Shown piece after piece: positions 50,672 to 59,001 of a DNA stretch of 64,000 bases. The position numbers were made by a program, and so were the translations under genes. The notes below the pieces were generated by a model that saw nothing but the letters and a program-made list of their open reading frames with translations, made no database searches and was not told where the DNA came from. How positions within the stretch are numbered: the stretch's first letter is position 1; every line of letters starts with the position of its first letter. This DNA is from Pseudacidovorax intermedius (GTDB lineage Bacteria; Pseudomonadota; Gammaproteobacteria; Burkholderiales; Burkholderiaceae_C), in NCBI RefSeq assembly GCF_003350475.1, contig NZ_QQAV01000005.1:1-64000 (forward strand). The letters are read 5' to 3'.

Positions 50672-51703
50672 TCAGGCCGCCGCAGGCGCCGCCGTCGACG
50701 CCCGCACCACCAGCTCGGGCCGCAGCACCACCGTGGAGGCCAGCAGCGCCTGGCCCTCGATGGCCTGGAACAGCATCTCCGCCGCCTGCCAGCCCAGCTC
50801 GCGGTGCGGCAGGCGGATGGTGGTGAGCGGCGGATCGACCATGTCCACCAGCGGCATGTCGTTGTGGCCGGTGATGGAGATGTCCCGCGGAATGCGCAGG
50901 CCCGCCGCCCGCAGCACGTCGTAGGCGCCCAGCGCCACCAGGTCGTTGCAGCAGACCACGGCTTCGGGCCGTTTGCCGCTGCTTTCCAGCAGCACGCGCA
51001 TGGCTTGCTGGCCGGCCTCGCGGCTGTAGCTGTCGCATTCGACGATGCGCGGCGCGGGCAGGCGGTGGTCGCGCAGCGCCTGCTCCACGCCCTGGCGGCG
51101 GCCCACGCCGGTGGGCACGGTCTGCGGGCCGGCCAGGTGCGCGATGCGGCGATGGCCCAGGGCCACGAGGTGGTCGACGGCCAGCTTCATGGCCAGGCGG
51201 TCGTCGCTCACCGCGGCGGGCAGCCGTCCGCTCTCGTCGGCGCGGTTGACCATCACCGCATGCATGCCGCTGTCGCGCACGAAGTCGATCAGCGGGTCTT
51301 CGCGCAGCGCAATGGCCATCACCAGGCCGTCGATCTGCTGGGCCTTCATGCGCGCCAGGATGGGCTGCGCGAGCTGCGGGTCGCCCACGTTGGCCACGAA
51401 GACGAAGTAGCCGCGCGCTGCCGCCGCGGCCTCGATGCCCTGCAGGATGGGCGGGAACACCGGGTTGGTGATGTCGGGCAGCAGCACGCCGATGGTGTGG
51501 GTGCGCCCGGTGCGCAGCGCCGAGGCCGCGCGGTTGGGCTGGTAGCCCAGGCGGCGCGCCGTCTCTTCCACCAGCGCCAGCACCTCCTTGCTGATGCGCT
51601 GGCGCCGCGCCGGATCGAGGGCGCGCGAGACGGTCGACACATGCACGCCGCTGGCGGTGGCGACATCGCGGATGGTGACTTTGGGCGGCTTGGCGGCTTT
51701 CAT
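50672..51703 (-). CDS. LacI family repressor of the ring-cleavage operon
   Basis: Repressor of 343 residues: HTH TIRDVATASGVHVSTVSRAL (10-29), hinge NRAASALRTGRTHTIGVLLP, sensor with AVVCCNDLVALGAYDVL and SITGHNDMPLVD. It is divergent from the dioxygenase operon. A perfect GCAAACGTTTGC site lies four bases before its own start and an 18-base version lies before the dioxygenase gene, so it should repress both. LacI control of an aromatic-type operon is uncommon; IclR, LysR or MarR types are usual. Confidence 0.92.
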   Translation of the reverse strand: MKAAKPPKVTIRDVATASGVHVSTVSRALDPARRQRISKEVLALVEETARRLGYQPNRAASALRTGRTHTIGVLLPDITNPVFPPILQGIEAAAAARGYFVFVANVGDPQLAQPILARMKAQQIDGLVMAIALREDPLIDFVRDSGMHAVMVNRADESGRLPAAVSDDRLAMKLAVDHLVALGHRRIAHLAGPQTVPTGVGRRQGVEQALRDHRLPAPRIVECDSYSREAGQQAMRVLLESSGKRPEAVVCCNDLVALGAYDVLRAAGLRIPRDISITGHNDMPLVDMVDPPLTTIRLPHRELGWQAAEMLFQAIEGQALLASTVVLRPELVVRASTAAPAAA

Positions 51704-51707
51704 TCGT

Positions 51708-51719
51708 GCAAACGTTTGC
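51708..51719. promoter_or_regulatory. LacI operator next to the repressor start
   Basis: GCAAACGTTTGC, perfect 12-base palindrome, ending four bases before the LacI start codon. Same core as the site at 51796. Confidence 0.75.
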
Positions 51720-51795
51720 CGTACGGCGGTCGTGCTGTCAAGAGGATCAATGCTGCGATTGTGCCCTTTGCTTTGCGCCAGGTCAGAACCAATAA

Positions 51796-51813
51796 TGTGC
51801 AAACGTTTGCACA
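51796..51813. promoter_or_regulatory. LacI operator of the dioxygenase operon
   Basis: TGTGCAAACGTTTGCACA, perfect 18-base palindrome, ending 14 bases before the dioxygenase ATG. Contains the GCAAACGTTTGC core that also precedes the repressor gene. Confidence 0.82.
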
Positions 51814-51827
51814 CGGAGCCCCCGGTC

Positions 51828-52694
51828 ATGAACATCGTGACGACCCCCGACTCGGTCCTGCCCATCGCCCTGGACGCGATGGCCCGTACCCCCAACCCCC
51901 GGCTGCGCGAGGTGATCGCCTCGCTCACCCGCCACCTGCATGCCTTCGTGCAGGAGGTGAAGCTCAGCGAAGAGGAGTTCGAGCAGGCGCTGGACTTCAT
52001 CGTCGCCATCGGCCAGGCCACCGGCGAGAAGAAGAACGAGGTGGTGCTGGCCGCCGACATCCTGGGCATCTCGACCCTGGTGGCGCTGCAGAACAACCAG
52101 GATCCGCAGGGCGAGTCGCCCTCTGCCCTGCTCGGCCCCTTCTGGCGCGCCAATGCGCCGGACTGCGCCTGCGGCGATTCCATCGCGCGCTCGGGCACGC
52201 CGGGCGTGCCGCTGTTCGTCTCGGGCGTGGTGCGTGACGGCCAGGGCCGACCGCTGGCCGATGCCATGGTGGACGTGTGGCAGGCCTCGCCCGTCGGCCT
52301 GTACGAGAACCAGGACCCGACGCAGGAGAACATGAACCTGCGCGGGCGCTTCCGCACCGATGCCGAGGGCCGCTACCACTTCCGCAGCGTGCGGCCCGCC
52401 GGCTACCCCGTGCCGGTGGACGGGCCCTGCGGCGTGCTGCTGAAGGCCCAGCGCCGCCACCCCAACCGGCCGGCGCACCTGCACTTCATGGTGAGCAAGC
52501 CCGGCTTCAAGGTGCTGGTCAGCCAGGTCTATGCCGACGACGACGAGAACCTCGAAAGCGACCCGACCTTCGGCGTCACGCGCCGGCTGATCGGCCGCTA
52601 TGCGCTGCAGCCCGATGGGCAGAGCGCCACGCTGGCCTACGACTTCCAGCTGGAGCCGGGCGAGACCAAGTTCCCGCGTCCGCCGATTCCCTGA
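51828..52694 (+). CDS. Intradiol ring-cleavage dioxygenase (hydroxyquinol 1,2-dioxygenase-like)
   Basis: Non-haem iron(III) dioxygenase of 288 residues. It opens a catechol-type ring between the hydroxyls; with 1,2,4-trihydroxybenzene the product is maleylacetate. The N-terminal helical domain (NPRLREVIASLTRHLHAFVQ to LLGPFW) is of the hydroxyquinol/catechol class. Iron ligands appear as Tyr159 (VGLYENQ), Tyr193 (RPAGYPVP), His217 and His219 (PAHLHFMV), with hydroxyquinol-enzyme spacing. It is the first gene of a LacI-controlled operon. No maleylacetate reductase of the usual iron-type is present; see the MDR and SDR genes. Confidence 0.9.
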   Translation: MNIVTTPDSVLPIALDAMARTPNPRLREVIASLTRHLHAFVQEVKLSEEEFEQALDFIVAIGQATGEKKNEVVLAADILGISTLVALQNNQDPQGESPSALLGPFWRANAPDCACGDSIARSGTPGVPLFVSGVVRDGQGRPLADAMVDVWQASPVGLYENQDPTQENMNLRGRFRTDAEGRYHFRSVRPAGYPVPVDGPCGVLLKAQRRHPNRPAHLHFMVSKPGFKVLVSQVYADDDENLESDPTFGVTRRLIGRYALQPDGQSATLAYDFQLEPGETKFPRPPIP

Positions 52695-52737
52695 CCCCTC
52701 TTCCTCTTTCAACCCTCTTCTTCATGACTGCAAGACC

Positions 52738-53502
52738 ATGAGCTTCACCCCTGTTTCACGCCTGGACGGCAAGGTGGCCGTCATCACCGGCGGGCTGGGC
52801 GCCATCGGCTATGCCAGCGCGCAGCGCCTGGCCGCCCTGGGCGCCACCTGCGTGCTGCTGCACCGCAAGGCCGAGGACGCCGACGCCCGCGCCGCGGCCC
52901 TGCCCTCGGCCGAGGGCCAGCGCCACAGCGCGCTGCGCGCCGACATCGTCGACAGCGCCAGCCTGCAGGCCGCCGCCGCGCAGGTGAAGGCCGATCACGG
53001 CCGCTGCGACATCCTGGTCAACAGCGCCGGCCATACACGGCCGGTGCCGGCGGCCGACCTCGACGGCCTGACCGACGAACTGATCGACGAGCTGCTGCAG
53101 GCCAACTTCCGCGGCGTGTTCGCCACCATCCGCGCCTTCGTGCCGCTGCTCAAGGCCAGCGGCGACGGGCTGATCGTGAACGTCTCCTCCATCGCCGGCT
53201 TCACCGGCGTGGGCAGCAACTTGGCCTATGTGGCCGCCAAGGCCGGCCTGGACGTGGTGGGCGACGCGCTGGCCAAGGCGCTGGCGCCGGCCGTGCGCGT
53301 GGTGTCGGTCTCGCCCGGCGCGGTGGAGTCGGCCTTCGTGCCCGGCCGCGGCGAGGACTTCAAGGCCAAGATGGCCACCACCACGCCGCTGGGCCGCATC
53401 GGCCTGCCCGACGACGTGGCCGCCACCGTCGAGGCGCTGGCCACCACCCTGCGCTTCGTGACCGGCACGCGCATCGTGGTGGACGGAGGACGGCACCTGT
53501 GA
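52738..53502 (+). CDS. Short-chain dehydrogenase in the dioxygenase operon
   Basis: SDR of 254 residues. Cofactor motif TGGLGAIGYA, VNSAGHT, SSIAG and the catalytic YVAAK; the end is VTGTRIVVDGGRHL. In the operon it might oxidise a side chain or ring alcohol before cleavage, or reduce a later keto acid. Its GTG-coupled successor (4-base overlap) shows that it is translated with the BKACE gene. A start at ATG 52738 gives the family length; the preceding 43 bases have no other feature. Confidence 0.88.
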   Translation: MSFTPVSRLDGKVAVITGGLGAIGYASAQRLAALGATCVLLHRKAEDADARAAALPSAEGQRHSALRADIVDSASLQAAAAQVKADHGRCDILVNSAGHTRPVPAADLDGLTDELIDELLQANFRGVFATIRAFVPLLKASGDGLIVNVSSIAGFTGVGSNLAYVAAKAGLDVVGDALAKALAPAVRVVSVSPGAVESAFVPGRGEDFKAKMATTTPLGRIGLPDDVAATVEALATTLRFVTGTRIVVDGGRHL

Positions 53503-54389
53503 ACAAGACACTCATTACCTGTGCCGTGACGGGCAACCTGGTGAAGCCCGAGCAGACCCCGCATCTGCCCATCACCCCCACGCAGATCGCCGACGAATGC
53601 CTGGCCGCGGCCGAGGCGGGCGCGGGCCAGGTGCACATCCATGTGCGCGACCCCGGCACCGGCAAGCCGTCGATGGAGGTGGCGCTCTACCGCGAGGTGG
53701 TCGAGCGCATCCGCCGCCACGACCGCGAACTCGTCATCAACCTCACCACGGGCCCCGGCGGGCGCTTCGTGCCGAGCGAGGACGACCCCAAGGTCTACGC
53801 CCCCGGTACCTCGCTGCTGCCGCCCGAGCGACGCGTCGAGCACATCGCGCTGATCAAGCCCGACGTCTGCTCGCTGGACCTCAACACCATGAACAGCGGC
53901 CCCGACGTGGTGATCAACACGCCGAAGAACGTGCGCCGCATGGCCAAGGTGATCCGCGAGGCGGGCGTCAAGCCCGAGCTGGAGATCTTCGACTCCGGCG
54001 ACATCAACCTGGCGCTGGACCTGATCGCCGACGGCACGCTCGACGGGCCCGGCATGTGGACCTTCGTGCTGGGCGTGAAGTACGGCTTCGCGCCCACGCC
54101 CGAGACGCTGCTCTACGCCCGCAACATGCTGCCGCGCGGCGCCTTCTGGAGCGCCTTCGGCATCGGCCGCATGGAGTTCCCCATCGTGGCCCAGGCCTGG
54201 CTCATGGGTGGCCATGTGCGCGTGGGCATGGAAGACAACATCTACCTGTCGCACGGTGTGCTGGCAGAAAGCAATGCCCAGCTGGTGGCCAAGGCACGCG
54301 ACATCATCCGCAGTCTGGGCGGCCAGGTGGCCAGCGCCGCCGAGGCGCGCCAGATGCTCGGCCTGCCGGCCGCAGGAGCCGCACGATGA
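53499..54389 (+). CDS. Beta-keto acid cleavage enzyme (BKACE, DUF849)
   Basis: Zinc enzyme of 296 residues that condenses a beta-keto acid with acetyl-CoA to give acetoacetate and a new acyl-CoA. Signs: HIHVRD with His46/His48 as zinc ligands, LNTMNSGPD, FDSGDI, and MEDN with Glu245 near the third ligand. The GTG start overlaps the SDR stop (GTGA). With a ring-cleavage dioxygenase in the same operon the natural substrate would be 3-oxoadipate, giving succinyl-CoA plus acetoacetate; this family does include beta-ketoadipate-active members, but other beta-keto acids remain possible. Confidence 0.88.
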   Translation: MNKTLITCAVTGNLVKPEQTPHLPITPTQIADECLAAAEAGAGQVHIHVRDPGTGKPSMEVALYREVVERIRRHDRELVINLTTGPGGRFVPSEDDPKVYAPGTSLLPPERRVEHIALIKPDVCSLDLNTMNSGPDVVINTPKNVRRMAKVIREAGVKPELEIFDSGDINLALDLIADGTLDGPGMWTFVLGVKYGFAPTPETLLYARNMLPRGAFWSAFGIGRMEFPIVAQAWLMGGHVRVGMEDNIYLSHGVLAESNAQLVAKARDIIRSLGGQVASAAEARQMLGLPAAGAAR

Positions 54390-55393
54390 ACGCCGTTTCG
54401 AACCCCAAAGTCAACGGCCCCGCGCGCGCCCTGCGCGTGGAGCAGAAGGCCGCCGACCTCGCGTCGCTGCAGCTCGCCATCGTCGACCAGCCGCCGCCCA
54501 CGCCTGCCGCCGGCATGGCGGTGGTGCAGGTCGGTGCCGCCGCCGTCAACCCCAGCGACGTGAAGGCCACGCTGGGCCTGATGCCCAAGGCCGTGTGGCC
54601 GCGCACGCCGGGCCGCGACTTCGCCGGCACCGTGATCGCCGGACCCAGCGCCTGGATCGGCCGCGAGGTCTACGGCTCCGGCGGCGACGTGGGCATCACC
54701 CGAGACGGCTCGCATGCGCGCTACCTGCTGCTGCCCGAGGCGGCGCTGCGCGAGCGTCCGCGCAACATCTCGATGGACGAGGCCGGCGCCGTGGGCGTGC
54801 CCTTCGTGACGGCCTACGAGGGCTTCCGCCGCAGCGGCATGCCGCAGGCGGGCCAGGTGGTGCTGGTGCTGGGCGCCAACGGCAAGGTGGGCCAGGCGGC
54901 GGCGCAGCTTGCGGCGCAGGCCGGGGCGAAGGTGATCGCCGTGCAGCGCCGGCCCGGGCCTTTCGAGGGCTTTGCCTGTGCGCCGGTCGACGTCATCGAC
55001 GCCAGCCAGGAAGACGTGGCCGCCCGCGTGCTCGAACTCACCGGCGGGCGCGGGGCCGACGTGGTCTACAACACCGTGGGCAGCGCCTACTTCGAGGCCG
55101 CCAACAAGTCCATGGCCAAGGGAGCGACACAGATCTTCATCGCCACCCACGACCGGGCGGTGCCCTTCGACATCTTTGCCTTCTACCGGGGCATGCACAC
55201 CTATGTGGGCATCGACTCGCTGGCCATGGACTGCGTGGCCTCCACCGCGCAGCTGGACGCGATGCGCGAGGGCTTCGAGCGCGGCACGCTCAAGCCCTTC
55301 CCGGTGGCGCGCAGCTTCGGGCTGGACGAGGCGCTGCAGGCCTACCAGCAGGTGCTCTCGGGCAGCACCGACCGCGTGGTGCTGCGGCCCTGA
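54386..55393 (+). CDS. MDR family oxidoreductase without zinc ligands (quinone-reductase-like)
   Basis: NADPH-dependent reductase of 335 residues. Medium-chain fold seen as NPSDVKATLG and GRDFAGTVIAG, cofactor motif LVLGANGKVGQAAAQLAA, and YNTVGSAYF. No Cys or His zinc ligands are present, so it is of the quinone oxidoreductase/enoyl reductase type. It overlaps the BKACE stop by four bases. It could reduce the double bond of maleylacetate to 3-oxoadipate in place of the missing iron-type reductase, but this is inferred from position alone. Confidence 0.85.
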   Translation: MNAVSNPKVNGPARALRVEQKAADLASLQLAIVDQPPPTPAAGMAVVQVGAAAVNPSDVKATLGLMPKAVWPRTPGRDFAGTVIAGPSAWIGREVYGSGGDVGITRDGSHARYLLLPEAALRERPRNISMDEAGAVGVPFVTAYEGFRRSGMPQAGQVVLVLGANGKVGQAAAQLAAQAGAKVIAVQRRPGPFEGFACAPVDVIDASQEDVAARVLELTGGRGADVVYNTVGSAYFEAANKSMAKGATQIFIATHDRAVPFDIFAFYRGMHTYVGIDSLAMDCVASTAQLDAMREGFERGTLKPFPVARSFGLDEALQAYQQVLSGSTDRVVLRP

Positions 55394-55417
55394 GCGCGAG
55401 CAACGGAGACGACCGCC

Positions 55418-55780
55418 ATGCACGTCACCCGCTTCGACCAGGCGCCCGCCTATGAGGCGCCCCGCCATTTCGACATGCGCTGCCTGCGCCTGCAGGGCAA
55501 GGAGGCCGGGCCTTCCGAGCAGATGTGGATGGGCATGAGCCAGATCCTGCCCGGTGGCCACACCGGCCTGGACGGCTCGCCCATGGAAAAGCTCTACCTC
55601 GTGCTCGAAGGCCGGCTCACGGTCATCGGCGAACTGGATGGGCAGACCGAGGAGCAGGAGCTCGGCCCCTACGACTCCTGCCGCTTCGCGCCGGGCGAGA
55701 AGCGGCAGCTGGTCAACCGCAGCAACCGGCCGGCGCTGGTGGCGCTGGTGATGCCGCACGAGCCGCCAGTGCCGAAGTGA
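55418..55780 (+). CDS. Small cupin-domain protein
   Basis: Single-domain cupin of 120 residues: LPGGHTGLDGSPMEKLYLVLEGRLTV carries the first cupin motif (only the His and Glu parts are retained), and PYDSCRFAPGEKRQLVNRSNR the second. The metal site seems partial, so it may bind a small molecule or stabilise an enzyme. It ends the tight part of the operon; a 138-base gap with a repeat follows. Confidence 0.8.
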   Translation: MHVTRFDQAPAYEAPRHFDMRCLRLQGKEAGPSEQMWMGMSQILPGGHTGLDGSPMEKLYLVLEGRLTVIGELDGQTEEQELGPYDSCRFAPGEKRQLVNRSNRPALVALVMPHEPPVPK

Positions 55781-55788
55781 CCCATCGC

Positions 55789-55846
55789 CGTTCGCGCTGA
55801 GCCTGTCGAAGCGCGGTACCGGGCTTCGATAGGCTCGGCCCGAACG
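55789..55846. repeat. Long imperfect palindrome (dispersed Burkholderiales-type repeat)
   Basis: Arms of 24 bases (55789-55812 and 55823-55846) match at 21 positions; the core words are CTGAGCCTGTCGAAG and CTTCGATAGGCTCGG. A further half-copy TTCAGCCCGAACGG lies at 55861-55874. The TTCGACAGGCTCAGCCCGAAC wording is a common intergenic repeat in Comamonadaceae-like genomes. Confidence 0.7.
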
Positions 55847-55918
55847 GTTCGAGGCCCAAGTTCAGCCCGAACGGCGGACGGCCCCATTCACCCACAGAAG
55901 ACAAGACGGAGACAAGAC

Positions 55919-56914
55919 ATGACCTTCCCCTCGACTCGCGGCCTCGGCCGCCGCCTCTTAATCGCTGCCGCCATCACCGCCACTGCGCTCGCCAGCGCCC
56001 AGGCCCAGGCCCAGGGCGACTGGCCGCGCGGCCAGACCATCCGCCTCATCGTGCCCTTCACCGCCGGCAGCGGCACCGACATCGTGGCTCGACTGGTGGC
56101 CGAGCGCCTGGGGCCCGCGCTGGGCACCTCGGTGGTGGTCGAGAACAAGCCCGGCGCCGGCGGCACGCTGGGTGCCGTGCAGGTGGCGCGTGCCCCGGCC
56201 GACGGCTACACGCTGCTGGTGCATTCGGCCGGGCACCTGGTCAACCCGTCGATCTATCCCAACCTGAGCTACGACACGCTCAAGGACTTCGCCGGCATCA
56301 CGCCCATGGCCAGCCTGCCCAATGTGCTGGTCACCTCGCCCGGCAAGTTCGCCGACGTGAAGGACCTGGTCGCGCAGGTGAAGGCCAAGCCGGGGGGCTT
56401 CAACTACGCCTCGGCCGGCAACGGCTCGGCCACGCACATGAATGCCGAGGTGTTCCGCCTGGCGGCGGGCATCCAGGCGCAGCATGTGCCCTTCCGCGGC
56501 ACGCCCGAGGCCATGACCGAGGTGATGGGCGGGCGCGTGGACTGGTTCTTCGCGCCCATGGTGTCGGCGCTGCCGCTGATCAAGGACGGCAAGCTCAAGG
56601 CACTGGCCGTGGGCACGGGCAAGCGCTCGTCGGTGCAGCCCGACCTGCCCACCACGGTGGAGGCCGGCGTGCCCGGCTCGGAGTACCTGTTCTGGGTCGG
56701 CCTGTTCGCGCCGGCCAAGACGCCTCGGCCGGTGATCGACCGCCTGCAGACCGAGGTCGCGAAGATCATGGCCGCGCCCGACCTCAAGGACCGCCTCGAC
56801 AAGCTGGGCGCCGAGCCCTTCACCATGCCCTCGGCCCAGTTCGACGCCTTCCTGGCGGACGAGACGGCCAAGAGCGCGCGCATTGTCAAGGCCTCCGGCA
56901 TCAAGGTCGACTGA
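55919..56914 (+). CDS. Bug/TctC periplasmic solute receptor (7 of 7)
   Basis: Receptor of 331 residues; signal peptide ending AQAQA near residue 31. Core: TIRLIVPFTAGSGTDIVARL, VVVENKPGAGGTLG, PADGYTLLVHSAG, PTTVEAGVPGSEY. It follows the cupin gene after the repeat and is in turn 18 bases from the amidohydrolase gene. Its place suggests that it captures the acid precursor used by the operon. Confidence 0.92.
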   Translation: MTFPSTRGLGRRLLIAAAITATALASAQAQAQGDWPRGQTIRLIVPFTAGSGTDIVARLVAERLGPALGTSVVVENKPGAGGTLGAVQVARAPADGYTLLVHSAGHLVNPSIYPNLSYDTLKDFAGITPMASLPNVLVTSPGKFADVKDLVAQVKAKPGGFNYASAGNGSATHMNAEVFRLAAGIQAQHVPFRGTPEAMTEVMGGRVDWFFAPMVSALPLIKDGKLKALAVGTGKRSSVQPDLPTTVEAGVPGSEYLFWVGLFAPAKTPRPVIDRLQTEVAKIMAAPDLKDRLDKLGAEPFTMPSAQFDAFLADETAKSARIVKASGIKVD

Positions 56915-56932
56915 ACCCGGAGCCGCCTCGCC

Positions 56933-58987
56933 ATGAAGCGCTTCAGCCTGGGCGGCCCTGCTGCCGCCGCTACGACGAATCCGGACACGCCGCGCTACCG
57001 CCACTGGTGCGACCCCGCCTGTGTCCACGAGGCCGAACCCGAGCCCCCGCGCCGACAGTTCCTGCGCAGCTCGCTGGGCCTGGCCACGGCCGGCGGCATC
57101 GCGGGTCTGGGCCTGGGCGGTGCGCTGGCCGGCTGTGCCAGCACCGCGCCCGCTGGCCCGGCCGACCTGGTGCTGCTCAACGCCCGCATCGCCACCGTGG
57201 ACGCCAAGCGCCCCCGCGCCCAGGCGCTGGCCATCGTGGGCGAGCAGTTCGCCGCCGTGGGCAGCGATGCCGACATGCAGCGCTGGATCGGCCCGCGCAC
57301 CCGCGTCATCGACGCGCAGGGCCGCACGGTGGTGCCGGGGCTCATCGACTCGCATGCGCACTTCATCCGCGGCGGGCTCACCTACACGCAGGAGTTGCGC
57401 TGGGACGGCGTGCCCTCGCTGGCCGATGCGCTGGTCATGCTGCGCGACCAGGCGCGGCGCACGCAGCCGCCGCACTGGGTGCAGGTGGTGGGTGGCTTCT
57501 CGCCCTACCAGTTCCGCGAGAAGCGGCTGCCCACGCTGCAGGAGATCAACGCCGCGACCGGCGACGTGCCCTGCTTCGTCATGAACCTGTACGACCGCGC
57601 CTTTCTGAACCGCGCGGCCCTGCGGGTGCTGGGCTTCGACCGCAACACGCCCAACCCCATCGGCAGCGTGCTGGAGAAGGACGCCGCCGGCAACCCGACC
57701 GGCCTGGTGGTCAACACCACCAGCCTGGGCGGGCTGGTGGCGCTGTTCGCGCGTGTGCCCAAGCTGTCCGACGGCGACCAGGCGCTGTCGACCCAGCTCT
57801 ACATGCGCGAGATGAACCGCCTGGGCCTGACCAGCGTGGTCGACGCTGGCGGCGGCGGCCAGAACTACCCCGAGCACTACAGCGGCATCGCCCAACTCGC
57901 GGCCGAGCGCAGGATGACGCTGCGCATCTCGTACAACCTGTTCGCGCAGCGCCCGGGCCAGGAGCTGGCCGATTACCAGGCCTGGTCGCAGCGCGTCGCG
58001 CCCGGCCAGGGCGACGACTGGCTGCGCATGGTGGGCGCCGGTGAATACATCCTGTGGGCCGCCACCGACCCGGCCAACTTCGGCAAGAGCGTGACGCCCG
58101 CGCCGGCCATCATGGAAAGCAAGCTCACCGAGGTGGCGACCTACCTGGTGGGCAAGGGCTGGCCCATCCGCATGCATGCCAGTTACGACAGCACCGCCAC
58201 GCGCATCCTCGACGTGCTGGAGAAGGTCAACCGCGAGGTGCCGATGAAGAACGTGCGCTGGGCGCTGGACCACTGCGAGACGCTGTCGCCACGCTCCATG
58301 GAGCGCGTGGCCGCCATGGGCGGACGCATCGCCATCCAGAACCGCATGTCGCTGGACGGCGAAGTCTTCGCGCAGACCTGGGGCCGCGAGGCCGCGGCGG
58401 ACGCGCCCGCCATCGGCCGCATGCGGGCGATGGGCCTGCCCGTGGCCTGCGGCACCGATTCGAGCCGCGCCACCAGCTACAACCCGTGGGTCTCGCTGCA
58501 CTGGCTGGTGACCGGCAAGACGATGGGCGACACACGCCTGAATGCCGACCGCAACCTGGTCAGCCGCGACGAGGCGCTGCGCATGTGGACGCTGGAGGGC
58601 GCGGCCCTCACCGGCGACGAGCCCCGCAAGGGCAGCATCCAGCCCGGCAAGCTGGCCGACTTCGCCTTGCTGTCGGACGACTACTTTGCCGTGCCCGAGG
58701 ACGACATCCGCGACATCACCGCCGTGCTGACGGTGGTGGGCGGCACGGTGGTGCATGGCAGCGGCAGCTTCGCCGCGCAGGCACCGGCCGTGGTCAAGCC
58801 CATGCCCGACTGGCTGCCGGTGAACGTGTACGGCGGCTACCAGCAGCGGCGCAAGAGCGGCATGGCGCAGGCGCCCGGTGGGGCGGCGATGCATGGCGCC
58901 GGCTGCTGCGCCGGGCCCGCGTCGGCGCCGATCATCGTGGGCGACCGGGGGAACTGGCGCATGAGCTGCGGCTGCGCGGTGATCTAG
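56933..58987 (+). CDS. Tat-exported amidohydrolase (YtcJ type)
   Basis: Metal-dependent hydrolase of 684 residues. After a 40-residue head the signal RRQFLRSSLGLATAGG precedes a lipobox-like LAGC, so it may be a Tat-secreted lipoprotein. The barrel has DSHAHF, MHASYD, DHCE and CGTDSS with the usual His/Asp metal ligands. Extra cysteine-rich segments at both ends (HWCDPAC; GAGCCAG and MSCGCAV) are not usual for the family and may bind metal. The substrate, an amide, lactone or formamide, is unknown; acting in the periplasm it could release the acid that the adjacent Bug takes up. Confidence 0.82.
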   Translation: MKRFSLGGPAAAATTNPDTPRYRHWCDPACVHEAEPEPPRRQFLRSSLGLATAGGIAGLGLGGALAGCASTAPAGPADLVLLNARIATVDAKRPRAQALAIVGEQFAAVGSDADMQRWIGPRTRVIDAQGRTVVPGLIDSHAHFIRGGLTYTQELRWDGVPSLADALVMLRDQARRTQPPHWVQVVGGFSPYQFREKRLPTLQEINAATGDVPCFVMNLYDRAFLNRAALRVLGFDRNTPNPIGSVLEKDAAGNPTGLVVNTTSLGGLVALFARVPKLSDGDQALSTQLYMREMNRLGLTSVVDAGGGGQNYPEHYSGIAQLAAERRMTLRISYNLFAQRPGQELADYQAWSQRVAPGQGDDWLRMVGAGEYILWAATDPANFGKSVTPAPAIMESKLTEVATYLVGKGWPIRMHASYDSTATRILDVLEKVNREVPMKNVRWALDHCETLSPRSMERVAAMGGRIAIQNRMSLDGEVFAQTWGREAAADAPAIGRMRAMGLPVACGTDSSRATSYNPWVSLHWLVTGKTMGDTRLNADRNLVSRDEALRMWTLEGAALTGDEPRKGSIQPGKLADFALLSDDYFAVPEDDIRDITAVLTVVGGTVVHGSGSFAAQAPAVVKPMPDWLPVNVYGGYQQRRKSGMAQAPGGAAMHGAGCCAGPASAPIIVGDRGNWRMSCGCAVI

Positions 58988-59001
58988 CCGATAGTGGCGG
59001 G

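Noticed and set aside
55958-58894. Long minus-strand open frame of about 980 codons over the Bug and amidohydrolase genes
   Set aside because: Shadow of two confident plus-strand genes; no recognisable domain.
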